This document shows, piece after piece, positions 1 through 9,458 of a stretch of DNA of 64,000 nt. Below the pieces are notes generated by a model. It saw only the letters and a list, made by a program, of their open reading frames with translations. It did not search any database and was not told the origin of the DNA. Within the stretch, counting starts at the first letter, position 1. Every line of letters begins with the position of its first letter. Source of the DNA: UBA6107 sp964459385 (GTDB lineage: Bacteria; Chloroflexota; Anaerolineae; Anaerolineales; Anaerolineaceae); contig CAYWLG010000006.1 in the NCBI GenBank assembly GCA_964459385.1, positions 1-64,000 of the forward strand, read 5' to 3'. The position numbers were made by a program, and so were the translations under genes.

Positions 1-178
1 AAGAACTATGGATATTTCTGATTCGAATTTACAGAAATAAGGTTGCTTTATCGAATTATGTAAACTGTATAAAATTAACCCTACAAATCTGATTATTCTT
101 TTTTAAATATAAATTTTTGAAAATATATATGTTTTCTACGGGTTGGTAGGATAGGCAAAAAATATTTGCTTTTCACCA
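1..178. other. AT-rich intergenic sequence, no gene seen
   Basis: This stretch lies beyond the nrdJ terminator. It is AT-rich and has no reading frame with a recognisable product on either strand. Confidence 0.6.
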
Positions 179-217
179 AATAGGTATAGGCGGAGCAACG
201 CTCCGCCTATACCTATT
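179..217 (-). terminator. Terminator hairpin after nrdJ
   Basis: A perfect 18-bp inverted repeat (arms 179-196 and 200-217, 3-nt loop) lies 8 bases past the nrdJ stop. It has no clear U-tract, but its strength and position fit the 3' end of the nrdR-nrdJ transcript. Confidence 0.75.
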
Positions 218-224
218 GAACTTT

Positions 225-2888
225 TTAACACTCGCTATAGCCGCAGGTGTAGCACTTGCGACAGCCTTCTTCGTTGACCAGGGTGCCTTCGCCGCATTCG
301 GGGCAGAGATCGCCGATGGCGGTGGAGTTGTGCACGTGGGCCGGGGCGTCGGGGTCGGCGCTGGCGAGGCCCATAAGGGTCTCGGGGTGCACCTCGGTCA
401 GTTCGCCGCCCATGTCGTCGGCGGCCTGCTTGAGCACGTCGAGCAGGGGGGTGCCTGAGGCGCCGCCTTTGGCCTTTTCGGCCTCGGCCAGGCGCAGGGC
501 GCGGTCGTTGAGGTATTCTTCGAGGATCTGCGAGACGCCATCGGGCAGGGAGCGCACGCGGTTGGGACCAAAGCCGAGCGAGCGTCCGCCGCCGATGCCC
601 GAAAGCTGGCGGGCCAGGTCGGTGAGGCGCTGGGCGGGCTCGATGGGCGAAGCGAGGCGCAGCACGTAGCTGATGAGGCGGCCGATGGCTTCGCTGACCG
701 AGGCGGTATCCGAGCCGGCCTTGGCGGTGTTGATGAAGACCTCGAAGGGCTGGGCTTGTCCGTTCTCATTGATGGTGATGAAGGCCTTGCCGAGCGGGGT
801 GTTGACCTCGAAGGTGCGGCCAATGAGGGAGCGCGGGCGCGGTTTGCGCGATTCGGCCCAGATCTTGAGCTGACCGGCTTCATCATTGGTGAGGGCGGGT
901 TCTTCGCCGCTCTTCTTGCTGGCAGTGGCGTGGGTTTCGAGCACGACCTTGTCGCGCGAGCCGGTGACGTAAACGGTGATGCCCTTGCAGCCGAGTTCCC
1001 AGGCATTCATGTAAACATCGGCCACATCGTCCACGGTGGCGGTCTCAGGGAAGTTGACGGTCTTGCTGAGGCTGTTATCCACAAAGGACTGCAAAACGGC
1101 CTGCATGCGCACGTGTTCATCGGCGCTGATATCCTGGCTGACCACGAAAACGTCTTTGATCTCCTGCGGCACGGCGTCGCACTTCTGGCAGGTGCCATCG
1201 TGCATGACCTGCTCGAAGATGGCCTGGCGGCTGAGATCGTCCACGCCGGATTCGATGAGGGCGGTCTCAAAGGCGGGGCTGGCGTAGGTGAGCTGCAGAT
1301 CGTTGCCCTTGTCGTTGACATGACGGATGTAGGCCAGGGCGAAGACGGGCTCACAGCCATAGCCTTCGCAGCCGGCCACGGTGGCGATGGTGCCGGTGGG
1401 GGCCACGGTGGTCTGGGCGGCGTTGCGGATGCCGTACTGCTTGATGCCAACCGTGATGGACTGCCAGTTGATCTCAGGGCGGCCCCAGTCTTGCTGGTTC
1501 TCGATGAGCGAGACGGGCGGCTGCCAGAGCAGGTTGGTGGGGTCGTAAATGCTGCCATCAATGGCGGGGAAGGGGCCGCGCTCACGGGCCAGCTCAATGC
1601 TGGTCTGCATGGCGGTATAGCGCACGAACTCCATCACCTGGCCGGCGAAATCTTCACCGGCAGGGGAGCCGTAGCGCACGCCCACGTGGTACATCAGGTC
1701 GCCGAGGCCCATGATGCCCATGCCGATGCGGCGGGCACGCAGGGCAGCTTCTTTGAGCTGGGGCACGGCCGGCACGTAGGCATTGACGTCCACCACGTCA
1801 TCCAAAAAGCGGGTGGCCAGGGCGGTCGATTCGCGCAGGGCTTCCCAATCAACGGTGTGATCGGGGCCGAGGTGCTGGGCCAGGTTGACCGAGCCCAGGC
1901 AGCAGTTCTCATAGGGGCCGAGCCACTGTTCCCCGCAGGGATTGGTGGCCTCCAACTGATAGAGATGCGGCACGGGGTTGGAGCGATTGGCGGCATCGAG
2001 GAAGAGCACGCCCGGTTCCCCGTTGTGGTGGGCCTGTTTGACGATCTTCTCAAAGAGATCGCGGGCGCGCAGGGTCTTGTATTTTTTGAAGGGAATGCCG
2101 GCGGCCTCGGCTTGCTCGAAGGTGCCCTTAAAGCCCTTGGCACGCGGATCGCTGAGATCGGGGAAGCGCAGGGTCCATTCGCTGTCGTCTTTGACGGCCT
2201 GCATGAAGGCATCGGTGATGCCGACGGAAATGTTGAAGTTGGTGATCTGGTTCTCGTTGGTCTTGCAGGTGATGAACTCTTCTACATCGGGATGATCGAC
2301 ACGCAGCACGGCCATGTTGGCGCCGCGGCGGGTGCCGCCCTGGGCCACTTCACCGAAGGCGTTGTCGTAAACGCGCAAAAAGCCGATGGGGCCGGTGGCC
2401 TGTCCGGCAGAAGATTTGACCAGGCTGCCCTTGGGGCGCAGGCGCGAGAACGAGAAGCCGTTGCCGCCGCCGGTCTGCTGAATGAGTGCAGCGTCACGCA
2501 GGGTCTGGAAGATGCCGGCCTGATCGCGGCCCATGTCATCAATGATGGGCAGCACGAAGCAGGCGGCCAACTGTCCGAGCGGGGTGCCGGCGCCGGTGAA
2601 GGTGGGCGAATTGGGGAAGAACTTCTTCGAGGTGAGCAAGCGGTAATACTTGCGGGATAGATCGTCCAGATCGGTGCCGCGCTCCTGTTCGGCCAAAGCG
2701 ATATTGGTGGCCACGCGCCAGAACATCTCTTCCACGGTTTCGGCGGGCTGTCCGTCGGCGCCGTGGCGCACGTAGCGCTTGAGCAGCACCTGGCGGGCAT
2801 TTTCGGTCAGTTCGATAAGCGGCAAATTTGCCGGAAGAGTAGAAACTTCAAAAAATGAAGACTGTGAGGTTTGACTTTGCGCGACCAT
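225..2888 (-). CDS. nrdJ: Adenosylcobalamin-dependent (class II) ribonucleoside-diphosphate reductase
   Basis: Reduces ribonucleotides to deoxyribonucleotides in the cytosol, using a B12-derived radical, so it works with or without oxygen. The 887 residues fit a full-length class II enzyme. Visible features are the N-terminal NSPTF region followed by active-site Cys110 (LAACF), the NPCGEQ loop at about 316-321 with the radical Cys318, the PTGTIA phosphate loop, and a C-terminal Cys-rich tail (about 862-887, CPECG...CRKCYTCGYSEC) that re-reduces the active site or binds zinc. It sits 12 bases downstream of nrdR, so the two are cotranscribed, and NrdR should repress both. The family assignment is firm. 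Confidence 0.97.
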   Translation of the reverse strand: MVAQSQTSQSSFFEVSTLPANLPLIELTENARQVLLKRYVRHGADGQPAETVEEMFWRVATNIALAEQERGTDLDDLSRKYYRLLTSKKFFPNSPTFTGAGTPLGQLAACFVLPIIDDMGRDQAGIFQTLRDAALIQQTGGGNGFSFSRLRPKGSLVKSSAGQATGPIGFLRVYDNAFGEVAQGGTRRGANMAVLRVDHPDVEEFITCKTNENQITNFNISVGITDAFMQAVKDDSEWTLRFPDLSDPRAKGFKGTFEQAEAAGIPFKKYKTLRARDLFEKIVKQAHHNGEPGVLFLDAANRSNPVPHLYQLEATNPCGEQWLGPYENCCLGSVNLAQHLGPDHTVDWEALRESTALATRFLDDVVDVNAYVPAVPQLKEAALRARRIGMGIMGLGDLMYHVGVRYGSPAGEDFAGQVMEFVRYTAMQTSIELARERGPFPAIDGSIYDPTNLLWQPPVSLIENQQDWGRPEINWQSITVGIKQYGIRNAAQTTVAPTGTIATVAGCEGYGCEPVFALAYIRHVNDKGNDLQLTYASPAFETALIESGVDDLSRQAIFEQVMHDGTCQKCDAVPQEIKDVFVVSQDISADEHVRMQAVLQSFVDNSLSKTVNFPETATVDDVADVYMNAWELGCKGITVYVTGSRDKVVLETHATASKKSGEEPALTNDEAGQLKIWAESRKPRPRSLIGRTFEVNTPLGKAFITINENGQAQPFEVFINTAKAGSDTASVSEAIGRLISYVLRLASPIEPAQRLTDLARQLSGIGGGRSLGFGPNRVRSLPDGVSQILEEYLNDRALRLAEAEKAKGGASGTPLLDVLKQAADDMGGELTEVHPETLMGLASADPDAPAHVHNSTAIGDLCPECGEGTLVNEEGCRKCYTCGYSEC

Positions 2889-2900
2889 ACGATATTCTCC

Positions 2901-3350
2901 TTAAGATTCCAATAAATGATCGATCTCTTCACGAATGGATTGCAGATCCCCCAGGTGAAGATATACGATGGCATAGCGGATGTATGCGATCTGATCGAGC
3001 CGTTTGAGCCCAGCCATGACCATATCGCCAACAATGCGGGAGGAGACTTCTTCGCGCCCCATTTTTTGCAGGGCGTTCTCGATCTCTCCCACCAGATGAT
3101 CGATCTCAGCCGCCGAGACGGGGCGTTTGGCGCAGGCAATGCGCATGCCCTCGATCAGCTTGTCGCGGTTGAACTCTTCGCGCGTGCCGTCCCGTTTGAT
3201 GATGAGGGGAGTAGCCAGGATCGGTCGTTCGTATGTGGAGAAACGCTGTCCGCATGAGGCGCATTCGCGTCTGCGGCGTACTCCGCCCCGGGAATCGTGA
3301 GTTGTATCAATAACACGAGACTCGTCGTGCTGGCAATAAGGACAGCGCAC
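2901..3350 (-). CDS. nrdR: Transcriptional repressor NrdR
   Basis: ATP/dATP-sensing repressor of ribonucleotide reductase genes. The 149 residues match the family length. An N-terminal zinc ribbon (CPYC at residues 3-6, CASC at about 31-34) is followed by an ATP-cone domain from about residue 49. The start is GTG at 3350, preceded by AGGAGAAT. It is the first gene of an operon with nrdJ. Candidate NrdR boxes overlap its own transcription start, so autoregulation together with nrdJ is expected. Confidence 0.96.
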   Translation of the reverse strand: MRCPYCQHDESRVIDTTHDSRGGVRRRRECASCGQRFSTYERPILATPLIIKRDGTREEFNRDKLIEGMRIACAKRPVSAAEIDHLVGEIENALQKMGREEVSSRIVGDMVMAGLKRLDQIAYIRYAIVYLHLGDLQSIREEIDHLLES

Positions 3351-3428
3351 TGTATTCTCCTCTGAAATGCTACGATCGGGCGAGCCAACTCTCCACCCAC
3401 GGCAACAACGGCTTGCTTGAAAAACAAA

Positions 3429-3475
3429 CCCCCATATATGGGGGATATGTTTCGTATAGACCGTATATCTATGCC
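3429..3475 (-). promoter_or_regulatory. Candidate NrdR box pair
   Basis: A perfect 16-bp palindrome CCCCCATATATGGGGG (3429-3444) has the central ATATAT of NrdR boxes. A weaker AT-centred match lies at 3460-3475 (accgtatatctatgcc), with centres 31 bp apart, the three-turn spacing typical of NrdR box pairs. Both sit at or just after the predicted transcription start. The palindrome is seen directly; the NrdR assignment is inference. Confidence 0.65.
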
Positions 3476-3479
3476 GTTA

Positions 3480-3508
3480 ATAATAGCACATCTGACCGAG
3501 TGATTCAA
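3480..3508 (-). promoter_or_regulatory. nrdR-nrdJ promoter
   Basis: On the minus strand, -35 TTGAAT (3503-3508) and -10 TATTAT (3480-3485) are 17 bp apart. Transcription would start near 3473, inside the candidate NrdR boxes. Confidence 0.7.
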
Positions 3509-3752
3509 GGCAAAATCAAAAACTTTAACCTTAAAATTGAATGAGAAGGGTGTGAAATGCAAGCGTAGGTTTCGGCGCGAAAATGCCCTGCAAAGAAGGA
3601 AAAATACCCCCAAATGTGGCCTTTTGTCTGTTGATTTGTTTTTTACGCCCCATAAAACCGGCCACCCTACGCAACCCTTAAAGATTTCTTTGGAGAAAAC
3701 AGGGGAGCGAAGAGATCACTTCCGATTAACAATTTTTTTAAACAGGTACTAA
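3509..3752. other. Intergenic sequence between the nrdR promoter and the ftsZ terminator
   Basis: I see no convincing gene here. A 71-codon plus-strand frame (3537-3752) has no recognisable motif, no good ribosome binding site and runs into the ftsZ terminator hairpin, so it is treated as chance. Confidence 0.6.
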
Positions 3753-3783
3753 AACAGCCGGCGGTGACTGGCCGCCGGCTGTT
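3753..3783 (-). terminator. Terminator of the dcw operon, after ftsZ
   Basis: A perfect 12-bp GC-rich inverted repeat (arms 3753-3764 and 3772-3783, 7-nt loop) is followed on the minus strand by TTTTAG. It lies about 110 bases past the ftsZ stop, with no other gene between. Confidence 0.75.
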
Positions 3784-3894
3784 GAACGTACAGGGGTATC
3801 GCGCACTAAAACCTCACGGGCAGGGTGCAACGACCTGGTGATCTATGGAGTACCAGAATATGACCATTTCACAAATGCCGCGAACGAAGCCGAA

Positions 3895-5049
3895 CTACTT
3901 TTTCTGCGGCCAGGAGCGCATGAAAGAGGGCAGGTCAATATCCTTGGTGTCGATGGTGCGCGAAGTGAAGCCGCCGCTGTAATCAGAGCCAACGTTGACT
4001 TCCACATCCTCATTGAGGTGCGGTTTCTGCACGTTGCGGGTCTCTTCGAGATGCGAGAACGAGCGGTTGACGCCGGCAGAGATGCTGTTGGTGCGGTCGA
4101 AGCCGGTGGCGATCACGGTAATGCGCAGATCGTCGCCCATGTTCGGGTCAATGACGGCACCGAAGATGAGGTTGACATCGGGGTGGGCGGTCTCTTTGAT
4201 GATAGCCGCGGCCTGGTTGACCTCGAAGAGGGTGAGGTTGGGGCCGCCGGTGACATTGAAGAGGATGCCGCGAGCGCCGTCGATGGTGATATCGAGCAGT
4301 TGGCTCGAAATGGCCGCTTCGGCTGCTTTCTGGGCGCGATCTTCGCCTGAAGCGATGCCGACTGCCATGAGGGCAGCGCCGCCTTCAGACATGATGGTGC
4401 GCACATCGGCAAAGTCGAGGTTGATCATGCCGGGGATGGTGATGAGCTCAGAGATGCCCTGAATGCCCTGGCGCAGCACGTCATCGGCTGTGCGGAAGGA
4501 TTCCTGCAGGGTGGCCTTGCGGTCAACGATCTGCAAAAGGCGGTCATTGGGGATGACGATGAGGGTATCGGCGTGCTCTTTGAGGCGGGCAATGCCCTGT
4601 TCGGCATTCTGCAGGCGTTTGGCACCTTCAAAAGTGAAGGGGCGGGTGACCACACCGATGGTGAGGGCGCCGATCTCTTTGGCGATCTGAGCCACGATGG
4701 GGGCTGCGCCGGTGCCGGTGCCGCCGCCCAGGCCGGCGGTCACGAAGACCATGTCCGCGCCTTTGAGGGCTTCATACAGTTCCTCTGAGGATTCTTCGGC
4801 CGATTTCTTGCCGATCTCAGGGTTGCCGCCAGCGCCGAGTCCGCGGGTGGTTTTGTCGCCGATGCGAACCTTGGTCTGAGCCTTCGACATGACGAGCGCC
4901 TGTGCGTCGGTGTTGACTGTGATGAACTCGACGCCGTGCATGCCTTCGTCAATCATCCGGTTGACTGCGTTGCAGCCACCGCCGCCGACACCAATCACTT
5001 TGATGCGGGCGAAAGTTTCGTTCTGTTGGGTGTTTTGTTTGGTCTCCAT
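3895..5049 (-). CDS. ftsZ: Cell division protein FtsZ
   Basis: Tubulin-like GTPase that forms the division ring under the membrane. The 384 residues contain the N-terminal VGGGGCNAVN segment, the tubulin signature GGGTGTG (108-114), the T7-loop region NLDFADV (210-216) and a C-terminal peptide DIDLPSFMR (370-378) of the kind that binds FtsA. It is the last gene of the dcw operon, 60 bases after ftsA. That gap has AT-rich -10-like sequences (TATAAT, TATACT), so an extra local promoter for ftsZ is possible. Confidence 0.98.
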   Translation of the reverse strand: METKQNTQQNETFARIKVIGVGGGGCNAVNRMIDEGMHGVEFITVNTDAQALVMSKAQTKVRIGDKTTRGLGAGGNPEIGKKSAEESSEELYEALKGADMVFVTAGLGGGTGTGAAPIVAQIAKEIGALTIGVVTRPFTFEGAKRLQNAEQGIARLKEHADTLIVIPNDRLLQIVDRKATLQESFRTADDVLRQGIQGISELITIPGMINLDFADVRTIMSEGGAALMAVGIASGEDRAQKAAEAAISSQLLDITIDGARGILFNVTGGPNLTLFEVNQAAAIIKETAHPDVNLIFGAVIDPNMGDDLRITVIATGFDRTNSISAGVNRSFSHLEETRNVQKPHLNEDVEVNVGSDYSGGFTSRTIDTKDIDLPSFMRSWPQKK

Positions 5050-5109
5050 AGTATATTCTCCAATTATATAACAGGTTACTAATATCCGATCAGCAGTCTA
5101 CTGAGCGGT

Positions 5110-6372
5110 TTACTCATACGGTAAGAGGCGGGTCAACCACTTTTTGATGTCTTCCCAGTTGACCACGGGCAGGGTATGCTGGCCGCCGCCGCTTTTACGC
5201 GTTTTGCGCGCACGGCCGGGCTGCAGCATGGGTTCTTCCATCATCTGAGCCCACTTGAGCAGGCCCACGCTGGTGGAGTAGGAGGGGGAGTTCAGTTGAT
5301 CGACCAGGCCGACCAACCCTTCGGGGCGGGCCAGACGCACGGGCATGCCGAGCACACGTGAGGCCAGGCTGCGGATGCCGGGCAACTGGCTGGTGCCACC
5401 GGTGAGTACCATCCCGGCCGGGAGCAGACCATCATAGCCGGAACGCTTGATCTCTTGCAGTAGCAGTTCAAAGGTCTCTTGCACACGGGCCTCGATGATG
5501 TGAGCCAGGTCGCGGCGGCGAATCTGCACGGGGGCATCTTCACCGTAAGCCTGGGTCGAGAAGAACTCATCTTCGGGCACTTCATCGCGCACGGCGTGGC
5601 CGTAGGTCTTCTTGATCTGTTCGGCAACCTCGGGGTTGACGCGCAGGCCCACCGAAATATCCTGGGTGATGTGATTGCCGCCGACGGCCAGCACCATCGT
5701 GTGCCAGACATCGCCATTGATGTAGATGGCCAGATCAGCGGTGCCGCCGCCGATATCGCAGATGCAAACGCCCATATCGCGTTCGGTGGGGTCGAGCACC
5801 ACTTCGGCAGAGGCCAGGGGGTTGAGCACGAACTGGCTGACTTCAATGTTGGAAGCCTGCACGCACTGGCGCAGGTTCTCGACGGTGGCTTCGGCAGCGG
5901 TGATGATGTGGGTCTCCACTTCCAGGCGATAGCCGAACATGCCGACCGGCGATTGAATGCCTTCCTGGCCGTCGAGGCTGAATCCGCGCTGGATGACATG
6001 GATGATCTCACGATTCTGTGGGATGGCAATGGCGCGGGCCTGATCGATGGCGCGGTAGATGTCTTCCTGTTCGACCACGCCGCCGGTGATGCCCACCACG
6101 CCGCGTGAATTGATGGAAGAAACGTGCGAACCAGCCAGGCTGACGAGGGCGGAGGTGATCTCCAGGCCAGAGGTGCGCTGGGCTTTTTCAACCGAGCGGG
6201 CAATGGACTGCGAAGCTGCGGCCAGATCCACAACGGAACCCTTTTTAATCCCCTGTGAAGGTTCGATGCCCACACCCAGAATGCGCATGCCCTGATCGCC
6301 CTCGAGGCGGGCAACCAGTGTGCAGACCTTGGTGGTGCCGATGTCAATTCCGACTACGATAGGTTCATCCAT
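5110..6372 (-). CDS. ftsA: Cell division protein FtsA
   Basis: Actin-like ATPase that anchors FtsZ to the membrane. The 420 residues show the phosphate-1 loop (GIDIGTTK, about 8-15), the phosphate-2 motif DIGGGTADLA and the adenosine motif LTGGTSQLPG. The C-terminal segment (NWEDIKKWLTRLL) is amphipathic and would be the membrane-targeting helix. It starts 3 bases after the ftsQ stop. Confidence 0.97.
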   Translation of the reverse strand: MDEPIVVGIDIGTTKVCTLVARLEGDQGMRILGVGIEPSQGIKKGSVVDLAAASQSIARSVEKAQRTSGLEITSALVSLAGSHVSSINSRGVVGITGGVVEQEDIYRAIDQARAIAIPQNREIIHVIQRGFSLDGQEGIQSPVGMFGYRLEVETHIITAAEATVENLRQCVQASNIEVSQFVLNPLASAEVVLDPTERDMGVCICDIGGGTADLAIYINGDVWHTMVLAVGGNHITQDISVGLRVNPEVAEQIKKTYGHAVRDEVPEDEFFSTQAYGEDAPVQIRRRDLAHIIEARVQETFELLLQEIKRSGYDGLLPAGMVLTGGTSQLPGIRSLASRVLGMPVRLARPEGLVGLVDQLNSPSYSTSVGLLKWAQMMEEPMLQPGRARKTRKSGGGQHTLPVVNWEDIKKWLTRLLPYE

Positions 6373-6375
6373 AAG

Positions 6376-7413
6376 TTACTCCGTCCGGTAATACGGTGCG
6401 TCAGCAAACGCTACACTGATAACAGTAGGGGTAATCCCCAATTTTGAGAGGCGATCCACGATCGTCTCGTATTCCACTTGTTTGAACTGCAAGTTGCTAA
6501 AATCAACACCAAAATAGGCCTGCCAGCCGCGCGGATCGTTCCAGCCCATGCCCGAAACTGGGTCATAGATGAGGCTGCCGCCCTGGGGCATCTGTGCGCT
6601 CAGGCTGATGGCCGCGGCCAGAATTTCGGGGTCAATGTGCTTGACCGTCTCGGACGGGTTATCGGCATTGCTTTTCTGCTCGATGACGGCTTCGGCGAAG
6701 GCGATGGCGCTGCTTACCTTGGCATCAGGGGTGGTGGAGGGGGCCGCCACGCTCGACTGGATGGTCGGCAGGGCGCCTGCATCCCCACGCACCGGCATGA
6801 TGACGCCATCGGCTGAAAGCCACTGGGTGGTGTCGCCCGAAACCCAGGCCAAAATCGGCTGGCGTTCCTGCACGGTGAGCACTACTTTGTTGGGGAAAGC
6901 GACCTTGAGCGAGATGTGGGTCAGCTCGGGGAAGGCCACTTCGATGGCATTGATGGTCTTCTGGCGGTCGAGGGTGAAGATGGAGCGGTTGTTGTTATCG
7001 ACCACGGCCTGAATATCGGCGGCAGAAACGCGTTCAATGCCGTTCACTTCAACCAGTTTGGCCTGAAAGGCATCCAGATTGGTGAGCAAGAGCACCAACA
7101 CCAGCAAGATCACTGCCAGCGCCGCAGCCCCGATCTGCCAATTCATTTGGAGCATGGGCAGGGAGGGCAGGCGAATCTCAACACCATCACCGGCATGGGC
7201 GTAATAGACCTTGCGGGTGGCTGCCGGGCGATAAGCACCGGTGGCAGGGGTGGCGTAAGGCGAAGTTCGCCGCGCAGTGGTGTGAGTCGCTGCAGGGCCG
7301 GCAGCCTTGAACTGCTGGCGCGTGCTGCTGACGCGTTCCTGGCTGGACTGCTGGCGTTTCTGGCGAAGCTGGTCAGCTCGAGAAGTGCCGGGCTGAGTTC
7401 TCTCAGGCGACAT
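6376..7413 (-). CDS. ftsQ: FtsQ/DivIB-type cell division protein
   Basis: Bitopic divisome protein linking early and late division proteins. The 345 residues have a cytoplasmic tail of about 90 residues rich in Q, R, S and T, one membrane helix (about 92-112), then a POTRA-like domain starting near VEVNGIERVSAADIQ and a conserved region with VTVQERQPILAWV. The sequence is divergent, as FtsQ usually is; position between ddl and ftsA supports the call. The stop lies 2 bases before the ddl frame end-to-start order, within the packed operon. Confidence 0.88.
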   Translation of the reverse strand: MSPERTQPGTSRADQLRQKRQQSSQERVSSTRQQFKAAGPAATHTTARRTSPYATPATGAYRPAATRKVYYAHAGDGVEIRLPSLPMLQMNWQIGAAALAVILLVLVLLLTNLDAFQAKLVEVNGIERVSAADIQAVVDNNNRSIFTLDRQKTINAIEVAFPELTHISLKVAFPNKVVLTVQERQPILAWVSGDTTQWLSADGVIMPVRGDAGALPTIQSSVAAPSTTPDAKVSSAIAFAEAVIEQKSNADNPSETVKHIDPEILAAAISLSAQMPQGGSLIYDPVSGMGWNDPRGWQAYFGVDFSNLQFKQVEYETIVDRLSKLGITPTVISVAFADAPYYRTE

Positions 7414-7415
7414 TG

Positions 7416-8522
7416 TTATTTGCTCCTATAAGATCGTACGGTTGCGTCGCGGTCGGCTTTGCGTTCCACGGCGAGATCGATCAATTTCTGAACCAGTTGC
7501 GGATATTTGATGCCGCTGGCTTCCCACAACTTGGGGTACATGCTGATCTTGGTGAAGCCGGGGATGGTGTTCACCTCGTTGAGATAAACCTGGTTGGTGT
7601 CGCGGTCGAGCAGAAAATCGACACGGGCCATGCCGGCGCAGTCAATGGCTTTATAGGCCTTGACGGCGATCTCGCGCACCTGCTGCATGGTGCCCTCATC
7701 AATGGGGGCGGGGATGAGCAGCTCGGAGCCTTCATTGATGTATTTGGCATCGTAGCTGTAAAAATCGTCCGCGGGGCGAATTTCTCCGGCGATGGAGGCG
7801 ATGGGGGCATCGTTGCCGAGCACCGAAACCTCGATCTCACGGCCGTTGACGCCGCTTTCGACCAGCACACGGCGGTCGAATTGGGCCGCTTCCATGAGGC
7901 CTTCGTAAACATCCGAATGGGTGCGGCATTTGGTAATGCCCACCGAAGAGCCGAGGTTGGCCGGTTTGATGAAAACCGGGAAGGTGAGGGTCTTTTCGAT
8001 GCGGGCAATGACGGCATCCATTTCGGTTTGCACCTGGTGGCGCGAGAAGTTGAGCGAATCCACCACGGGGATGCCATTGGCGCGCATCACGTCTTTGAAG
8101 AGTATCTTATCCATGCCGACCGAAGCGCCCAGCACACCGGCGCCGATATAAGCCACATCCGAAAGTTCCAGCATGCCCTGCAGGGTGCCATCTTCGCCAA
8201 AAGTGCCATGCAGCACCGGGAAGATCACATCCAACTGGGCAGCAGGTTTGAGGCTGTCGCCGTCGTGGGTGTAGAGCATGCCTTTTTGCTGCGGTTCAGG
8301 TAAAAGAACAGCGGGAACGAGGTCTTTGAGATCGTTCTTTTCAAAAGCAGCCAGCACGTTTTCACCGGTCAGCCAGGCACCCTCATGGGTGATGCCGATC
8401 TCGGTCACGTCATATTTTTGCGGGTCGAGCACTGATAAAACGGAACGAGCACTCATGAGAGAGACTTCATGCTCTCCTGAGCGGCCGCCAAAGATCACAC
8501 CAATGCGAATTTTCTCAACCAT
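7416..8522 (-). CDS. ddl: D-alanine--D-alanine ligase
   Basis: Joins two D-alanines for the peptidoglycan stem. ATP-grasp enzyme of 368 residues from the ATG at 8522, which gives the usual start MVEKIRIGVIFGGRSGEHEVSL; this start is 5 bases after the murB stop. A longer frame reaching 8567 would run into murB and is not favoured. Visible ATP-grasp parts include FPVFIKPANLGSSVGI, and the C-terminal metal-binding region FLNEVNTIPGFT appears as YLNEVNTIPGFT. Confidence 0.96.
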   Translation of the reverse strand: MVEKIRIGVIFGGRSGEHEVSLMSARSVLSVLDPQKYDVTEIGITHEGAWLTGENVLAAFEKNDLKDLVPAVLLPEPQQKGMLYTHDGDSLKPAAQLDVIFPVLHGTFGEDGTLQGMLELSDVAYIGAGVLGASVGMDKILFKDVMRANGIPVVDSLNFSRHQVQTEMDAVIARIEKTLTFPVFIKPANLGSSVGITKCRTHSDVYEGLMEAAQFDRRVLVESGVNGREIEVSVLGNDAPIASIAGEIRPADDFYSYDAKYINEGSELLIPAPIDEGTMQQVREIAVKAYKAIDCAGMARVDFLLDRDTNQVYLNEVNTIPGFTKISMYPKLWEASGIKYPQLVQKLIDLAVERKADRDATVRSYRSK

Positions 8523-8526
8523 CGTC

Positions 8527-9450
8527 TTAATCCTGCCATTCTCCAAGAAGTTCAATTTCCGTTTCAAGCTTTACAGCAAATTTCTCTTCCACCATCCGCT
8601 GAACCAGTTGAATCAACTGATGGTAGTCTTGCGCCGAAGCGCTGCCATCGTTGATCATAAAGTTGGCGTGAAGCGGGCTGATCTCAACGCCACCGATCTT
8701 CGTTCCTTTCAGGCCGGCTGCTTCAATGAGGCGACCAGCAAAGTCTCCGGCGGGGTTCTTGAACATCGAACCCAGGCTGGCACCGGCGGGCTGGGAGCTG
8801 CGACGTTTGTCGTTGAACTCGTTGATCTTCTCGTTGACCGCTTCCTGAGTGGAGGGGGTCAGGCGCAACTGCGCCGAGAGGATCACTGCGCTGCCGGGCT
8901 CGCGTTTGAGCACGCTGGAGCGATAGGTATAGCCCATTTGCTCGCTGGAGAGCGAGCACTGGCCCTTCTCACGGTGCAAGATTTCTGCCAAAACCAATAT
9001 CTGGCTGATGTCGGCCCCGCGTGCACCGGCGTTGCCGTAAACCGCACCACCCAGCGTGCCGGGAACACCGGCGGCCCATTCGAAACCGCTCAAGCCGCGT
9101 TCGGCCGTCTGGCGCACAATGGCACTGAGGGCAGCGCCGGATTCGGCCTCGAGCAGGGGAGCCTGTCCGGATTCAATGAAGGCGATCGCCTTGGCCTGGT
9201 TAAGCAAGATCATACCCTCCCAGCCGCGCTCGCTGACGAGCAGGTTGGAGCCGTTGCCAAGCACCCGAAAGGGCAGGCCTTGCTGCCAGAGGAAGCGCAC
9301 ATCGGCAGCCAATTCAGCGGCAGATGCAGAAGCAGCAAACCAGCGCGCCGGGCCGCCCACACGGGCGGTGGTATAGCGTGCCAGACGAACGTTTTCTTGC
9401 AGGCGTTCGCCAAAATGGGCTTGCATTAACCGCTGCATCAAATCGGTCAT
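8527..9450 (-). CDS. murB: UDP-N-acetylenolpyruvoylglucosamine reductase
   Basis: FAD enzyme that reduces UDP-GlcNAc-enolpyruvate to UDP-MurNAc. The 307 residues carry the FAD-binding motifs GNGSNLLVSERG and GVPGTLGGAVYGNAG, and the SLGSMFKNP segment near the catalytic serine. Length and the lack of an extra insert fit type II MurB. It follows the 64-codon ORF by 8 bases. Confidence 0.96.
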   Translation of the reverse strand: MTDLMQRLMQAHFGERLQENVRLARYTTARVGGPARWFAASASAAELAADVRFLWQQGLPFRVLGNGSNLLVSERGWEGMILLNQAKAIAFIESGQAPLLEAESGAALSAIVRQTAERGLSGFEWAAGVPGTLGGAVYGNAGARGADISQILVLAEILHREKGQCSLSSEQMGYTYRSSVLKREPGSAVILSAQLRLTPSTQEAVNEKINEFNDKRRSSQPAGASLGSMFKNPAGDFAGRLIEAAGLKGTKIGGVEISPLHANFMINDGSASAQDYHQLIQLVQRMVEEKFAVKLETEIELLGEWQD

Positions 9451-9458
9451 GCGAATCC

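Noticed and set aside
756..2660. 634-codon open frame on the plus strand across nrdJ
   Set aside because: It is the complement of a highly conserved enzyme gene in a GC-rich genome; the translation is repetitive Gly/Val/His-rich with no known family, and no ribosome binding site precedes it. The same holds for other long antisense frames across the mur genes.
3537..3752. 71-codon plus-strand frame between nrdR and ftsZ
   Set aside because: No family, no ribosome binding site, and it runs into the ftsZ terminator.
5050..5109. Separate promoter for ftsZ
   Set aside because: TATAAT- and TATACT-like sequences are present, but no -35 at proper spacing could be found, so it is only mentioned in the ftsZ entry.
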